Made by a program: the position numbers and the translations under genes
Shown: piece after piece, positions 8,139 through 16,382 of the stretch
How positions within the stretch are numbered: the first letter of the stretch is position 1
Layout: every line of letters starts with the position of its first letter
Source: Azospirillum sp. 412522
GTDB lineage: Bacteria > Pseudomonadota > Alphaproteobacteria > Azospirillales > Azospirillaceae
Assembly (NCBI RefSeq): GCF_019805165.1
Contig: NZ_RWIJ01000020.1
Span: forward strand, 1-64,000
Direction: 5' to 3'
DNA length: 64,000 bases
The notes under the pieces: model-generated
The model's database searches: none
Told to the model about the DNA's origin: nothing
Seen by the model: the letters and a program-made list of their open reading frames with translations, nothing else

Positions 8139-9023
8139 ATGACTGAAAATTCACTTTGGCAACCGAGCGATATAATGAACGCAGAAACCGGGAGCGAACC
8201 GGAGTCTCCCAAGAAGCGTGGGCGCATTCCGCAGTCGGCATGGCCCCAAATTCTTGATCGTTACCGCAGCGGTGCAACCCTTTCGGCCATCGCGCGCGAA
8301 TTCGAATGCACCCCAAGCGCGATCTCCTACATCATCAAGAAGGCGGAAGCCGCGAGCGGCCAGGGCGATGCCGGTCATGGCGATGCCGCTTCGGGCGAAG
8401 GGACGCAGGACGATACGCAGGCTGCCGGCGGCACCGCTGCCGATGCGTCGGAAACAGCGGTCGAGGCATCCGCCCCGGTAATTCCGGAGACGCCGGTCGA
8501 AGCACCGGCGGCGGCTCCGGCTCCCATCGCGGTGACCGAGACGCCGGCCGAACCGCGCCGCGCCGCCGGCCGTACCGGCCGCGCCACGCTGACCCGCGCC
8601 ACGCGGACGGAACCGGCCGCCGAACAGGCCGCCACCGAGACGCCGGCCGCCGCTCCGGCACCGGCTCCGACGGAAACGCTGCGCCTCAACCGGCCGGAAC
8701 CCGCCCCGGTACCCGCACCGGCGCCGGCCGTCACTCCGGCGCCCGCCGCACCGGAGGCCCCGCGTGCCCCCGGACAGCCGACCCCGCCGGTGGATGCGGT
8801 GGAAGGCCGCCTGCGCGATACCGCCAAGGCCTGCATCTCCGCCTATCGCGGCTGGCGTCAGCAGCCGAGCGAGGCGACGATCCAGTCCCTGTCCGACACC
8901 GTGCACGAACTGCGCAAGGCCTTGGCCCGCGTGGAGATCGACATGTCGGCCAGCCGTCGCGAGGAACAGGCGATCCGTCCGATCCCGATCCCCGCGCACC
9001 GTGCCTCGCGCCGCCCGAACTGA
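8139..9023 (+). CDS. HTH-domain protein with long disordered Ala/Pro/Glu linker (294 aa)
   Basis: Three parts are visible. Residues ~25-70 contain a homeodomain-like helix-turn-helix (ILDRYRSGATLSAIAREFEC, then TPSAISYIIKKAEA) preceded by a basic SPKKRGR patch. Residues ~75-225 are low-complexity Ala/Pro/Glu/Thr, probably disordered. Residues ~228-282 form a compact helical segment (RLRDTAKACISAYRGWRQQP and on), ending in a basic tail. The HTH suggests DNA binding, with the C-terminal helices perhaps mediating self-association; this is inference. An alternative ATG at 8175 removes only 12 residues, and neither start has a strong ribosome site. A terminator follows at 9064. Confidence 0.8.
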   Translation: MTENSLWQPSDIMNAETGSEPESPKKRGRIPQSAWPQILDRYRSGATLSAIAREFECTPSAISYIIKKAEAASGQGDAGHGDAASGEGTQDDTQAAGGTAADASETAVEASAPVIPETPVEAPAAAPAPIAVTETPAEPRRAAGRTGRATLTRATRTEPAAEQAATETPAAAPAPAPTETLRLNRPEPAPVPAPAPAVTPAPAAPEAPRAPGQPTPPVDAVEGRLRDTAKACISAYRGWRQQPSEATIQSLSDTVHELRKALARVEIDMSASRREEQAIRPIPIPAHRASRRPN

Positions 9024-9063
9024 GCGGACTTTTGAAAAAACGGGTTTGATTAAGACCTGTTTG

Positions 9064-9098
9064 AAAAACCTCCGTCCCCGGTGGGGCGGAGGTTTTTT
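9064..9098 (+). terminator. Rho-independent terminator after the HTH gene
   Basis: AAAAACCTCCG pairs with CGGAGGTTTTT across a GC-rich inner stem (CCCC/GGGG), then a run of seven T on the plus strand. It sits 40 bases after the HTH gene stop and insulates it from tRNA-Tyr. Confidence 0.92.
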
Positions 9099-9139
9099 TG
9101 TCGCCTCGCCTCCGCTTGCGTTTTCCACGCGAAAGGGGC

Positions 9140-9169
9140 TTGACGGCCCCCCGATCGAAAGGCTAATCC
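9140..9169 (+). promoter_or_regulatory. Probable sigma-70 promoter of tRNA-Tyr
   Basis: TTGACG at 9140-9145 and TAATCC at 9164-9169 (18-bp spacer; CTAATC one base earlier would give 17), ending 13 bases before the mature tRNA 5' end. Confidence 0.55.
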
Positions 9170-9182
9170 TCTGCGCCCCGAT

Positions 9183-9268
9183 GGAAGGGTGGCCGAGTGG
9201 TTAAAGGCAGCAGACTGTAAATCTGCCCGCGTTAGCGTACGCTGGTTCGAATCCAGCCCCTTCCACCA
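9183..9268 (+). tRNA. tRNA-Tyr (GTA)
   Basis: An 86-nt class II tRNA with long variable arm. The acceptor stem GGAAGGG pairs with CCCTTCC and the CCA end is encoded. The anticodon stem GCAGA/TCTGC encloses CTGTAAA with anticodon GTA at 9217-9219. The T loop GGTTCGAATCC is intact. Confidence 0.98.
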
Positions 9269-9371
9269 TATTCTCATAATCGATGTTTCAAGGTCCTGCC
9301 GCAGTCGGCAGCTCTTGCACTTCGATGACACCTTTTCAAAAGCGACGTTATTGTATCGCCGACGCGCTACC

Positions 9372-9938
9372 CTATGGTTCTCGCGGCAGCGAGACGTGCC
9401 CGACGGTGTAGATTTGCATCGTCTCCGTCACGGTTTCCGGCAGCTTCGGCCAAAGAGCGAAGCTTGCCATCCTCCAACCCGTCGGATCGAAAGCGGCTAT
9501 GGCCGCCACTGCGCCGGACTCGACCGCCGACTTCGCACCGGCAATGGCTGTATCCCTTTGTGAAGCCAGTTCCGAATATGCTGCAATCGGCGCGATTTCT
9601 CGGGTGGCATAGGTCGCGGAATTCAGGCCCGGCGTCAGTTCCGCATGCCGGACCAGCCATGTCTGCACCGACGGCCAACCGAAATCGCGTGTCACCGCCG
9701 CAAAGCCGGGACCGGCGAGGAAGTTCTCGATCCCTTCCGGCTCGTCCCACAAGTAAAACGGCGCATAGAGATTTTCGGTGCTTGTGAAACCGGCATCCTG
9801 CTTTCTTGCCGCGAGATAGGCCTTGAAACGCAGGCGTGGAAAGCCGTCGAGCAGCGGCCCCCTCTCGCGAATGCGGCGGTCGATCACCGCCATGTCGTAA
9901 TCGGCCGGCAGGGCGAAACTGTATTGCATCGCCATCAT
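9372..9938 (-). CDS. DUF4865 family protein (188 aa)
   Basis: Begins MMAMQYSFALPADYDMAVID, which matches my memory of DUF4865 proteins, and carries PFYLWDEPEGIENFLAG and GWPSVQTWLV in the middle. The ATG at 9938 overlaps the cupin stop codon (ATGA), so translation is coupled. The family has no assigned activity; members are typically clustered with a tautomerase and a LysR regulator, as here. It is the last gene of the tautomerase-cupin-DUF4865 operon. Confidence 0.85.
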   Translation of the reverse strand: MMAMQYSFALPADYDMAVIDRRIRERGPLLDGFPRLRFKAYLAARKQDAGFTSTENLYAPFYLWDEPEGIENFLAGPGFAAVTRDFGWPSVQTWLVRHAELTPGLNSATYATREIAPIAAYSELASQRDTAIAGAKSAVESGAVAAIAAFDPTGWRMASFALWPKLPETVTETMQIYTVGHVSLPREP

Positions 9939-10369
9939 CGCGGAAGGCCTCCCTGTTCGACGGCTTCCATCCAGTGGACGGCGGTCCCGGCCTGGACCGG
10001 TTGGACGCTGAGGTAAGCGAAGGGGCTGGACGGCGCCGCGCCATGCCAGTGGCGTTCGCCGGGCGCGAACCAGACGGCGTCGCCGGCACGGACCTCGACC
10101 GGGTCGCCGCCGTCGCGTTGAACGAGGCCGACCCCATCGAGCACGAAGAGAAGCTGCCCGGACGGATGGCTGTGCCAATGGGTCACGACCCCCGGCGGGA
10201 TAAAGGCGCGCATCGCCGTCATCTCTCCGTCGGTCCGGCTCGACAGCAGCATCTGGACGAGAAAGGATCCGGTGGAAATTCCGTCGGGGGCCGCGGCGAT
10301 GCCTTCTCCGGCACGACGGATGGTCATGACCGGCGGGCAGGCCTGTTGCATTTCAAGATTGCCGGTCAT
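9935..10369 (-). CDS. Cupin-domain protein (144 aa)
   Basis: A single small-barrel cupin. The metal-binding motif 1 is seen as THWHSHPSGQLLFVLDG and motif 2 includes GERHWHGA. The histidines suggest a bound divalent metal. The substrate is unknown. Starts overlap stops on both sides (4 bp with the tautomerase upstream and 4 bp with DUF4865 downstream), so the three proteins should be made together. Redox or isomerisation chemistry on a small organic acid is a guess from the neighbouring genes. Confidence 0.88.
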   Translation of the reverse strand: MTGNLEMQQACPPVMTIRRAGEGIAAAPDGISTGSFLVQMLLSSRTDGEMTAMRAFIPPGVVTHWHSHPSGQLLFVLDGVGLVQRDGGDPVEVRAGDAVWFAPGERHWHGAAPSSPFAYLSVQPVQAGTAVHWMEAVEQGGLPR

Positions 10370-10767
10370 CGGCAGTCCTCCGCCGCCGGCAGGCCGGCGG
10401 ACACGCCGGATGCGAAGGACCAGTCCTCGAACGTCGAATTCACTATCGCGACCATCACGTCGTCCGGCCGGACACCCGGCGAGGCCGCGAGATTCTCGAC
10501 CAGCCGCTGGAAGAAGCGCGCCTTTGTTTCCGCCGATCGCGCCTTTCCCGTGGTGATGTGGAAGAAGATGTAGTCATCCGAACGGGGACCGCCGCGATAG
10601 CTGCGGTCGAAGATCAGTTCCCCCGGCTGATGCTGGTGGAACGCTGCGAACCGATCCTTTTCCGGAACGTCGAAACAATCGACCAGCGCCCGGTCGAGAC
10701 TGTCGGAAACCGCCGCGAGATAGGCGGCTGATTTGCCGGCGAGCAGGGAAATCCGCGTGAAGGGCAT
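10366..10767 (-). CDS. Tautomerase-family protein (133 aa)
   Basis: Starts MPFTRISLLAGKS; removal of Met would expose the catalytic N-terminal proline of the 4-oxalocrotonate tautomerase superfamily. The length (~133 aa) and the segment YIFFHITTGKARSAETKARF fit the longer two-unit tautomerases. AGGAG lies 8 bases before the ATG. It is the first gene of the operon and divergent from a LysR regulator 109 bases away. The natural substrate is unknown. Confidence 0.88.
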   Translation of the reverse strand: MPFTRISLLAGKSAAYLAAVSDSLDRALVDCFDVPEKDRFAAFHQHQPGELIFDRSYRGGPRSDDYIFFHITTGKARSAETKARFFQRLVENLAASPGVRPDDVMVAIVNSTFEDWSFASGVSAGLPAAEDCR

Positions 10768-10802
10768 GGCTTGCCGCTCCTGTGACTGCGATTGACAAGA
10801 GC

Positions 10803-10867
10803 AGTATGGAGCGGCAAAATCGTCCTGATAATCAGATTATTCTGCACGAATAATCCTATTTTATAGG
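10803..10867. promoter_or_regulatory. Divergent control region: tautomerase-operon promoter with LysR-type operators
   Basis: Minus-strand -35 TTATCA (10831-10826) and -10 CATACT (10808-10803) are separated by exactly 17 bp. The dyad ATAATC-A-GATTAT (10828-10840) overlaps that -35 and has the T-N11-A style of LysR operators. A second dyad CCTAT-TTT-ATAGG (10855-10867) ends 9 bases before the LysR start codon and could serve autorepression. The promoter and operator roles are inferred from position. Confidence 0.6.
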
Positions 10868-10876
10868 ACTGTTGCG

Positions 10877-11797
10877 ATGCGTCTGACCAACCTCGACATG
10901 GACGCGCTCCGCAGTTTCGTCGTCGGCATCGACGCCGGATCCTTCGCCCGGGCCGCCGACCGGCTTGGACGCTCGACGTCGGCGGTCAGCGCCCAGCTCA
11001 AGAAGCTGGAGGATCAGGCAGGAACGGCACTGGTCCGGAAATCGGGGCGCGGCTTGGCGCTCACCGATGGCGGTGAAGTGCTGCTGTCCTATGCCAGACG
11101 CCTGTTGACCCTCAATGACGAGGCGATGAGCGCCGTCCGCGGAGCCGAACTGGAGGGCTGGGTCCGCCTGGGTATCCAGGAGGATTTCGGCGAGACCGTG
11201 CTGCCGCAGGTGCTCGGCCGCTTCGCCCGCGCCCACCCCAAGGTTCGGATCGAGGGACGCATCGCCCGCAATAGCGAATTGTCCGAAAAGATCGCCTCCG
11301 GCCATCTCGATCTGGCCCTGGCCTGGGATGACGGCACAGCCTCGGCCGCCGACAGGATCGCATCGCTGCCGCTGTGCTGGCTGGGCGCGGCGGATGACGA
11401 GCCGATCTGGCGGGCCGACGGGAACGAGCCTTTGCCGCTCGCGGCGTTGGAGGCGCCCTGTCTCCTGCGTTCCATCGCCTGCGACCATCTCGACCGGCAT
11501 GGGCTGTCCTGGCGCATCGCCTTTATCAGCCCGAGCCTCGGCGGCCTCTGGGCGGCAACGGCCGCAGGCCTCGGCATCGCCTTGCGGACGCCGGTGGGCC
11601 GGCCGACCTCGGTGCGCGTGCTCGATCCCGGTGCCTGCGGCCTGCCGCAACTTCCTTCGCTTGGCCTCAGACTGCTCCGGTCCGGCAAGGGGCCGGACCC
11701 GATCGGCGATCATCTCGCGACGATTATCCTCCAGGCCCTGCGCGAGACCCTGCCGGCGGACTGGATGCCCGGAAAATCCGGAGGGAAGGCCCCTTGA
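10877..11797 (+). CDS. LysR-family transcriptional regulator
   Basis: 306 aa. The N-terminal winged HTH reads LDMDALRSFVVGIDAGSFAR with the recognition-helix region RSTSAVSAQLKKLE (about residues 5-65). The effector domain follows, with a typical IASGHLDLALAWDD. It is divergent from the tautomerase-cupin-DUF4865 operon, with inverted repeats between them, so it very likely controls that operon and itself. The inducer is unknown. Confidence 0.9.
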   Translation: MRLTNLDMDALRSFVVGIDAGSFARAADRLGRSTSAVSAQLKKLEDQAGTALVRKSGRGLALTDGGEVLLSYARRLLTLNDEAMSAVRGAELEGWVRLGIQEDFGETVLPQVLGRFARAHPKVRIEGRIARNSELSEKIASGHLDLALAWDDGTASAADRIASLPLCWLGAADDEPIWRADGNEPLPLAALEAPCLLRSIACDHLDRHGLSWRIAFISPSLGGLWAATAAGLGIALRTPVGRPTSVRVLDPGACGLPQLPSLGLRLLRSGKGPDPIGDHLATIILQALRETLPADWMPGKSGGKAP

Positions 11798-11879
11798 TTT
11801 TGCGGGAAGGCGGAGCCTAATCCTGCGCCTGTCGAGGACGCATGACGGTCAAGCCGTTGTCGGAGAAAGGATTTGCACG

Positions 11880-12305
11880 ATGGCGGATGTCGCGGCCTAT
11901 GGCAGCCTGTTCCTGGTGGCTCTGGTCGCCGCGACGATTTTTCCCGCCCAGTCCGAGCTTCTGCTCGCCGGGCTGCATGCCTCCGGCAACTATCACGACG
12001 GGCTGCTGATCCTGGTGGCGACCGTCGGGAACGTCGCGGGCTCCACGATCAACTGGGCGCTCGGCCGCTATCTGATGCATTTCCAGGATCGCCGCTGGTT
12101 CCCGGTCTCGCGTTCGTTGGTGGAGCGGGCGACCGGATGGTACCAGCGCTTCGGCGTCTGGTCGCTCCTGCTGGCCTGGATGCCGGTGATCGGCGATCCG
12201 CTGACCCTGGTGGCCGGCATCCTGCGCGTCGATCTGCGGTTGTTCCTGCTGTTGGTGACCATCGGCAAGCTGGTTCGGTACGTTGCACTGATTGTCGCCA
12301 TATAG
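11880..12305 (+). CDS. yqaA: YqaA-type DedA-superfamily membrane protein
   Basis: 141 aa with four hydrophobic segments, close to the length I recall for E. coli YqaA. Family features seen are a TVGNVAGSTINWALGRY segment, FQDRRWFPVSR, and WMPVIGDPLTLVAGILRVD near the C-terminus. The ATG at 11880 has GAAAGGA about 9 bases upstream; the long frame reaching back to 11328 is a shadow of the LysR gene. Its role is unknown; the wider SNARE-associated/DedA group affects membrane lipid and proton homeostasis. Confidence 0.88.
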   Translation: MADVAAYGSLFLVALVAATIFPAQSELLLAGLHASGNYHDGLLILVATVGNVAGSTINWALGRYLMHFQDRRWFPVSRSLVERATGWYQRFGVWSLLLAWMPVIGDPLTLVAGILRVDLRLFLLLVTIGKLVRYVALIVAI

Positions 12306-12467
12306 CACAGTATAGTATCAGTATTGTTCGTAATGCTATGTTCGATACAAGAATAATGGGCTTGTGGACAGGCATACCGGCACAGTATTAACCGACCCCG
12401 GAACGCGGCCCCCTCGAACCGGGGGAAAGCCTCAGTTTTCAAGGGGCTTTTCGGAATATCGACGTTG

Positions 12468-12510
12468 TTTGACAGAGGTCAAACACGCCGCACTGGCGGT
12501 CGACTATGCT
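12468..12510 (+). promoter_or_regulatory. FNR/FixK-type box and -10 of the ccoG promoter
   Basis: A perfect dyad TTGAC-AGAG-GTCAA (12469-12482, extended by one T/A pair on each side) matches the FNR/FixK consensus half-sites. Its centre is 12475.5; adding 41.5 bp predicts a start site near 12517, and a -10-like TATGCT sits at 12505-12510. This is class II activator geometry, so low-oxygen induction is expected. Confidence 0.8.
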
Positions 12511-12547
12511 CCGCGCCAACGTGGAACCGGAAATCAGGCGCATCGAC

Positions 12548-14023
12548 ATGCCAGACGGAAGCATCGTTCAGCAGGGCTCAGCCCAAACCGCCAAGGTCCC
12601 GCTGTACGAAAGCCATAAGACGATCCATCCGAAGGCGGTCAAGGGCCTCTATCGCCGCCTGAAGACGGTCACCTTCTCCGTTCTCCTGGCACTGTTCTTC
12701 ATCGCTCCCTGGATCCGCTGGGAACGCGGTCCCGAGGCCCCGGCCCAGGCGGTGCTGTTCGACCTGACCACGCCGCGCTTCTTCCTGTTCTGGATCGAGA
12801 TCTGGCCGCAGGAAATCTATTACCTCACCGGCATCCTGATCGTGGCGGCGCTGGGGCTGTTCCTGGCGACGGCGCTGGCCGGCCGCGTCTGGTGCGGCTT
12901 CGCCTGCCCCCACACGGTGTGGACCGACCTCTTCGTCTGGATCGAACGGATCTTCGAGGGCGACCGGGCGGAGCGCATCCGCATGGAAAAGCAGCCCTGG
13001 ACCGCGCGCAAGCTCCTGCGCAAGGCCGGCAAGCACGCGGGCTGGCTGGCCCTCAGCCTGGCGACCGGCTTCGGCTTCCTCGCCTACTTCACCGATGCCC
13101 CGGCCCTGCTGCACGATCTGCTGACCTTCCAGGCCAGCTACGAGGCGGTGTCCTTCTTCGCCATCTTCGTCGGCATGACCTACGTGATGGCCGGCTGGAC
13201 CCGCGAGCAGATGTGCATGTACATGTGCCCGTGGCCGCGTATCCAGACCGCCATGCTGGACGAGCATTCGCTGGTCGTCACCTATCAGGCCGACCGCGGC
13301 GACAACCGCGGCCCGAAGCGCAAGTCGCAGAGCTGGGACGAGCGGCGCGCCCAGGGCTTCGGCGACTGCATCGATTGCGGCCAGTGCGTGCAGGTCTGTC
13401 CGATGGGCATCGACGTCCGCACCGGCGAACAGGCGGACTGCATCAACTGCGGCCTGTGCGTCGACGCCTGCGACAGCATCATGATCCAGCAGGGCCTGCC
13501 CACCCGCCTGATCGCCTTCGACAGCTTGGCCGCCCAGGACATCCGCGCCTCCGGCAAGGCCTACCAGTGGCATCTGTTCCGCCCGCGCGTGATCGTCTAT
13601 GCCCTGCTGATGCTGGTCATCGGCGGCGCGATGGCCTGGAGCTTCGCGCTGCGCCCCAGCCTGAACATCACCGTTCTGCGCGACCGCGCCCCGCTGTTCG
13701 TGGCGCTGTCGGACGGGTCGATCCGCAACGCCTACACCTTCAAGGTCGCCAACAAGACCCGGCAGAACCGCTCCTACACCCTGAGCGTCGCCGGCCTCTC
13801 CAACGCCGATATCAAGGTGATCGGCGAGGCGGAGGAGGAATCGGCCGCCCACACCGCCACCATCTCGGCGGAGCCGGACAGCGTCGCCACCTACCGCGTC
13901 TATGTGACGGCCCCGCGCGCCGCGGTCACCGCCACCTCGCTGCCGCTGACCTTCCAGCTGTCCGACACCGCAACGACCGAGAAGAACAGCCACGACAGCG
14001 TGTTCCTGGGTCCCTCCAACTGA
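12548..14023 (+). CDS. ccoG: Cytochrome c oxidase accessory protein CcoG (FixG)
   Basis: 491 aa, a membrane-bound polyferredoxin needed to assemble cbb3-type oxidase, thought to act on copper delivery. Several hydrophobic segments are visible. Cysteine motifs include CGFACPHTVW, MCMYMCPWPR, and two ferredoxin-type 4Fe-4S motifs CIDCGQCVQVCP and CINCGLCVDACD. A C-terminal immunoglobulin-like domain follows (about 375-491). The ATG at 12548 is preferred over 12506 because the predicted transcription start (about 12517) lies downstream of 12506. The ccoNOQP and ccoHIS genes are not in the window, so this copy stands alone. Confidence 0.93.
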   Translation: MPDGSIVQQGSAQTAKVPLYESHKTIHPKAVKGLYRRLKTVTFSVLLALFFIAPWIRWERGPEAPAQAVLFDLTTPRFFLFWIEIWPQEIYYLTGILIVAALGLFLATALAGRVWCGFACPHTVWTDLFVWIERIFEGDRAERIRMEKQPWTARKLLRKAGKHAGWLALSLATGFGFLAYFTDAPALLHDLLTFQASYEAVSFFAIFVGMTYVMAGWTREQMCMYMCPWPRIQTAMLDEHSLVVTYQADRGDNRGPKRKSQSWDERRAQGFGDCIDCGQCVQVCPMGIDVRTGEQADCINCGLCVDACDSIMIQQGLPTRLIAFDSLAAQDIRASGKAYQWHLFRPRVIVYALLMLVIGGAMAWSFALRPSLNITVLRDRAPLFVALSDGSIRNAYTFKVANKTRQNRSYTLSVAGLSNADIKVIGEAEEESAAHTATISAEPDSVATYRVYVTAPRAAVTATSLPLTFQLSDTATTEKNSHDSVFLGPSN

Positions 14024-14058
14024 CGGCGGACCGAAGGCCCGCCCCTCCTTGGCACGAG

Positions 14059-14104
14059 CACGAAAGGCGGTGGCCGGCGGAACGGCCTACCGCCTTTCGT
14101 GTTT
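14059..14104 (+). terminator. Rho-independent terminator of ccoG
   Basis: A perfect 13-bp inverted repeat, CACGAAAGGCGGT (14059-14071) with 14089-14101, followed by TTTC, 36 bases after the ccoG stop. Confidence 0.82.
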
Positions 14105-14241
14105 CTGCGCAAAGGGAGGGGACCCGCATGGACAGTTTGCGCGCGGATCGCCGGCCACTCACCTGACTCGAAGCGAACCAGGGCTGGACAGCGGGAGGAG
14201 CGGCCCCGCCGGCCGCAGGGTGGCAGCGAGGTGAAGGACCC

Positions 14242-14799
14242 ATGCTTTTCGAATTCGAGCCATCGGGCATCAACGATACCTACCTGCGCCTGACGCGGAG
14301 CGGGCTGTCCTGCATCGTCGCGCCGGCCGGGGCATGGAACGGGCTTCTGCGGGTCAATTACATCGTTGCCGGCGCCCCCGGCGGCGGCGAGCCGCACATG
14401 ATCTTCCGCAGCCTCGATGTCGGCTGGGACGATGGCCGTTTCTGCTGGAAGGGCCGCGCGGCCCCGGTGATGACCAGTTCCGCCATGGTCGATATCCTGC
14501 TGGACCGCGGATTGGTGAACGACGCGGAGGCGGAACGCCTGCTGTTCGGCATCAACACCCCGGCGGCCGGCGCCACCTCGGACGAATCGCTGATGATCCG
14601 CGCATTGCTTGGCGGCTGCAGCTTCACCCCGGTCTACGACCAGCAGCCGCTCAGCACCGAGCCGCCGGTGGTCGCCGGCTTCGCCATGCGCACCCTGTCC
14701 GATCCCGGCGCCTACATGCTGGAAGCCCGCAACGGGGTTCCCATTCTGGACGGCGAGGCGCGCGACGCCCTGCGGCGGCTGGTCGGCGTGGTGATGTGA
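14242..14799 (+). CDS. Conserved-looking hypothetical protein (185 aa)
   Basis: The ATG at 14242 has a strong AAGGA ribosome site within GAGGTGAAGGACCC, so the gene looks real. The protein has no signal peptide or membrane segment. It is mixed alpha/beta in appearance, with WNGLLRVNYIVAGAPGGG, GWDDGRFCWKGRAAP, and an Ala/Leu-rich C-terminal half. I do not recognise a family. It follows the ccoG terminator and is probably transcribed on its own. Confidence 0.75.
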   Translation: MLFEFEPSGINDTYLRLTRSGLSCIVAPAGAWNGLLRVNYIVAGAPGGGEPHMIFRSLDVGWDDGRFCWKGRAAPVMTSSAMVDILLDRGLVNDAEAERLLFGINTPAAGATSDESLMIRALLGGCSFTPVYDQQPLSTEPPVVAGFAMRTLSDPGAYMLEARNGVPILDGEARDALRRLVGVVM

Positions 14800-14984
14800 C
14801 GCGCTTTTTTTCTCCTTCTTTGGTCGAAGATCGGAGTGGAGTGGCCCGAAACTCTGCCCTATGGGGTAGGGATTAGACCTTCGGGCGATAGAAACTGTCA
14901 CAGTGCCGGGACATTCTTATTGCAACTGCTCACAGGAGCCACGCTGCCGTCGACCCCGACCCCTTGCGAGAGGCTTGACCCGCC

Positions 14985-15155
14985 ATGAACGCCAGTCTGT
15001 CCCACCGCTGCACCGCCCTGTTCGACCGCGCCCGCACCGCATGGCTCAGCCAGACGCTGACCCGCAAGCTGGCTTCCCGCAAGTCCGCGGGGCGCCGCCG
15101 GATGTCGATGGAGTTGCTGGACCTGGAACTGTTCCGGATCGATATCGGCCACTGA
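14985..15155 (+). CDS. Small basic protein, DUF1127-like (56 aa)
   Basis: ATG at 14985, stop TGA at 15153-15155. The C-terminal half holds a basic cluster (SAGRRRMS) followed by MELLDLELFRIDIGH, resembling the DUF1127 ending (Arg-rich, then L-x-D-x-x-L-x-D-I-G). The N-terminal half is amphipathic and basic. A GAGAGG stretch lies upstream at rather long spacing. DUF1127 proteins are small regulators in alphaproteobacteria, some acting in stress and RNA metabolism. Family membership is tentative. Confidence 0.55.
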   Translation: MNASLSHRCTALFDRARTAWLSQTLTRKLASRKSAGRRRMSMELLDLELFRIDIGH

Positions 15156-15191
15156 ACCCCGTCTCGAATCCCAGGGGCCGCAAGCTCCGCC

Positions 15192-16352
15192 TCATTTCAG
15201 CAGGTGTTCGTACCGCGCGTCGGTCAGCGTCTTCATGAAGGCGACCAGCGCCTTGACGCGGCGGGTGTCCAGCGCCGGCGCCGATTCCAGCTCCTTCGAG
15301 GACAGGTTCGCCGCCACTTCCGGCGGTCCCCACGGCTTGCCGGTTTCCGGGTTGATTGCCGCCTTCTCGGTCCGGTTGTTGTAGTGGTCGTAGAAGCGGA
15401 CGACCGTTTCCAGGTCCTTGAAGACGCCATTGTGCATGTAGGGGCCGGTCACCGCGACATTGCGCAGGGTCGGCGTCTTGAACTTGCCCTCATAGGCGGG
15501 CTTGGCCGCCGCCGGATTGTCGTGCAGCCCGCGGTCGGCGAAGCCCGGCCTCCCCGTCGCCGCGCGCAGGGTTGGGTTCGCCGGAACGCCGATGTTGTGG
15601 TGTTCGTAGTTGGTGAAGAGTTCCCCGGCCGCAGCCGGCATCGCCTTAAGCTTGTGGCACTGGTTGCAGTTGGTGAACTGGGTGGAGAAGAACAGGGTCA
15701 TGCCCAGATCCTCCTCCGGCGTCATCTTGTAGTCGCCGCGCAGATGGCGGTCGTATTTCGAATCGAAGGGCGCAAAGCGATCGGTCTTCTCGAAGGCGGC
15801 GAGGCTGTCGCTCATCGCGTCGTAAGCCCGCTCCGCATCGTCCAGCACCCCGGCGCCGTAGAGCGCCACGAAGGCGCGGGCATAGTCTGGGTTCTCCGCC
15901 AGCCTTTCCCTTGCCTGTTCCTTGGAGGTCAGCCCCATCTCCGCCGGGTTCAGGGGCGGGCCGCCTGCCTGGTCCTTCAGCGTCGCGGCGCGCCCGTCCC
16001 AGAACTGGCCGCCGACCGCCTTTCCATCCGGGGTGATGTGGAAAGCCGGCGTGAAGGCCGCATAGCTTGCCGTCGGCGCGTTGCGGTCGCCCACCGATTT
16101 GCCGTTGTCGCCGACCGACGCCGCTCCACCCGCCCCACCGGTGCGCGGATCGGCGAAGCCGAAATCCGGATTGTGGCAGTCGGCGCAGGATTGGGTCCGG
16201 TTGGCAGACAGGGCGGTGTCGGAAAACAGCGCCTCCCCCAGTTTCTCCCTGCTCGACAGATCGGCGGCGAGCACCGATCCACTCCCGGCCAGACCAGCCG
16301 ACAGAAGCGCCAGCGCGACCGCGCGGGGCAGAAGAAGAGAGCTGACGGACAT
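15192..16352 (-). CDS. Di-haem cytochrome c peroxidase (MauG/CcpA family)
   Basis: 386 aa with a Sec signal peptide (about 1-27, ending VLAA). Two CxxCH haem c sites are visible, CADCHN near residue 57 and CNQCHK in the second half, the layout of bacterial di-haem peroxidases that reduce hydrogen peroxide in the periplasm using cytochrome c. The segments SYAAFTPAFH, GQFWDGRA and PTLRNVAVTGPYMHNG are typical. The ATG at 16352 has AGGAG seven bases upstream. It is followed by no obvious partner gene. Whether it is a peroxidase or a MauG-like modifying enzyme is not decided by sequence. Confidence 0.9.
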   Translation of the reverse strand: MSVSSLLLPRAVALALLSAGLAGSGSVLAADLSSREKLGEALFSDTALSANRTQSCADCHNPDFGFADPRTGGAGGAASVGDNGKSVGDRNAPTASYAAFTPAFHITPDGKAVGGQFWDGRAATLKDQAGGPPLNPAEMGLTSKEQARERLAENPDYARAFVALYGAGVLDDAERAYDAMSDSLAAFEKTDRFAPFDSKYDRHLRGDYKMTPEEDLGMTLFFSTQFTNCNQCHKLKAMPAAAGELFTNYEHHNIGVPANPTLRAATGRPGFADRGLHDNPAAAKPAYEGKFKTPTLRNVAVTGPYMHNGVFKDLETVVRFYDHYNNRTEKAAINPETGKPWGPPEVAANLSSKELESAPALDTRRVKALVAFMKTLTDARYEHLLK

Positions 16353-16382
16353 GATGACGCTCCTGGCAATGGCCGGTGGCAT

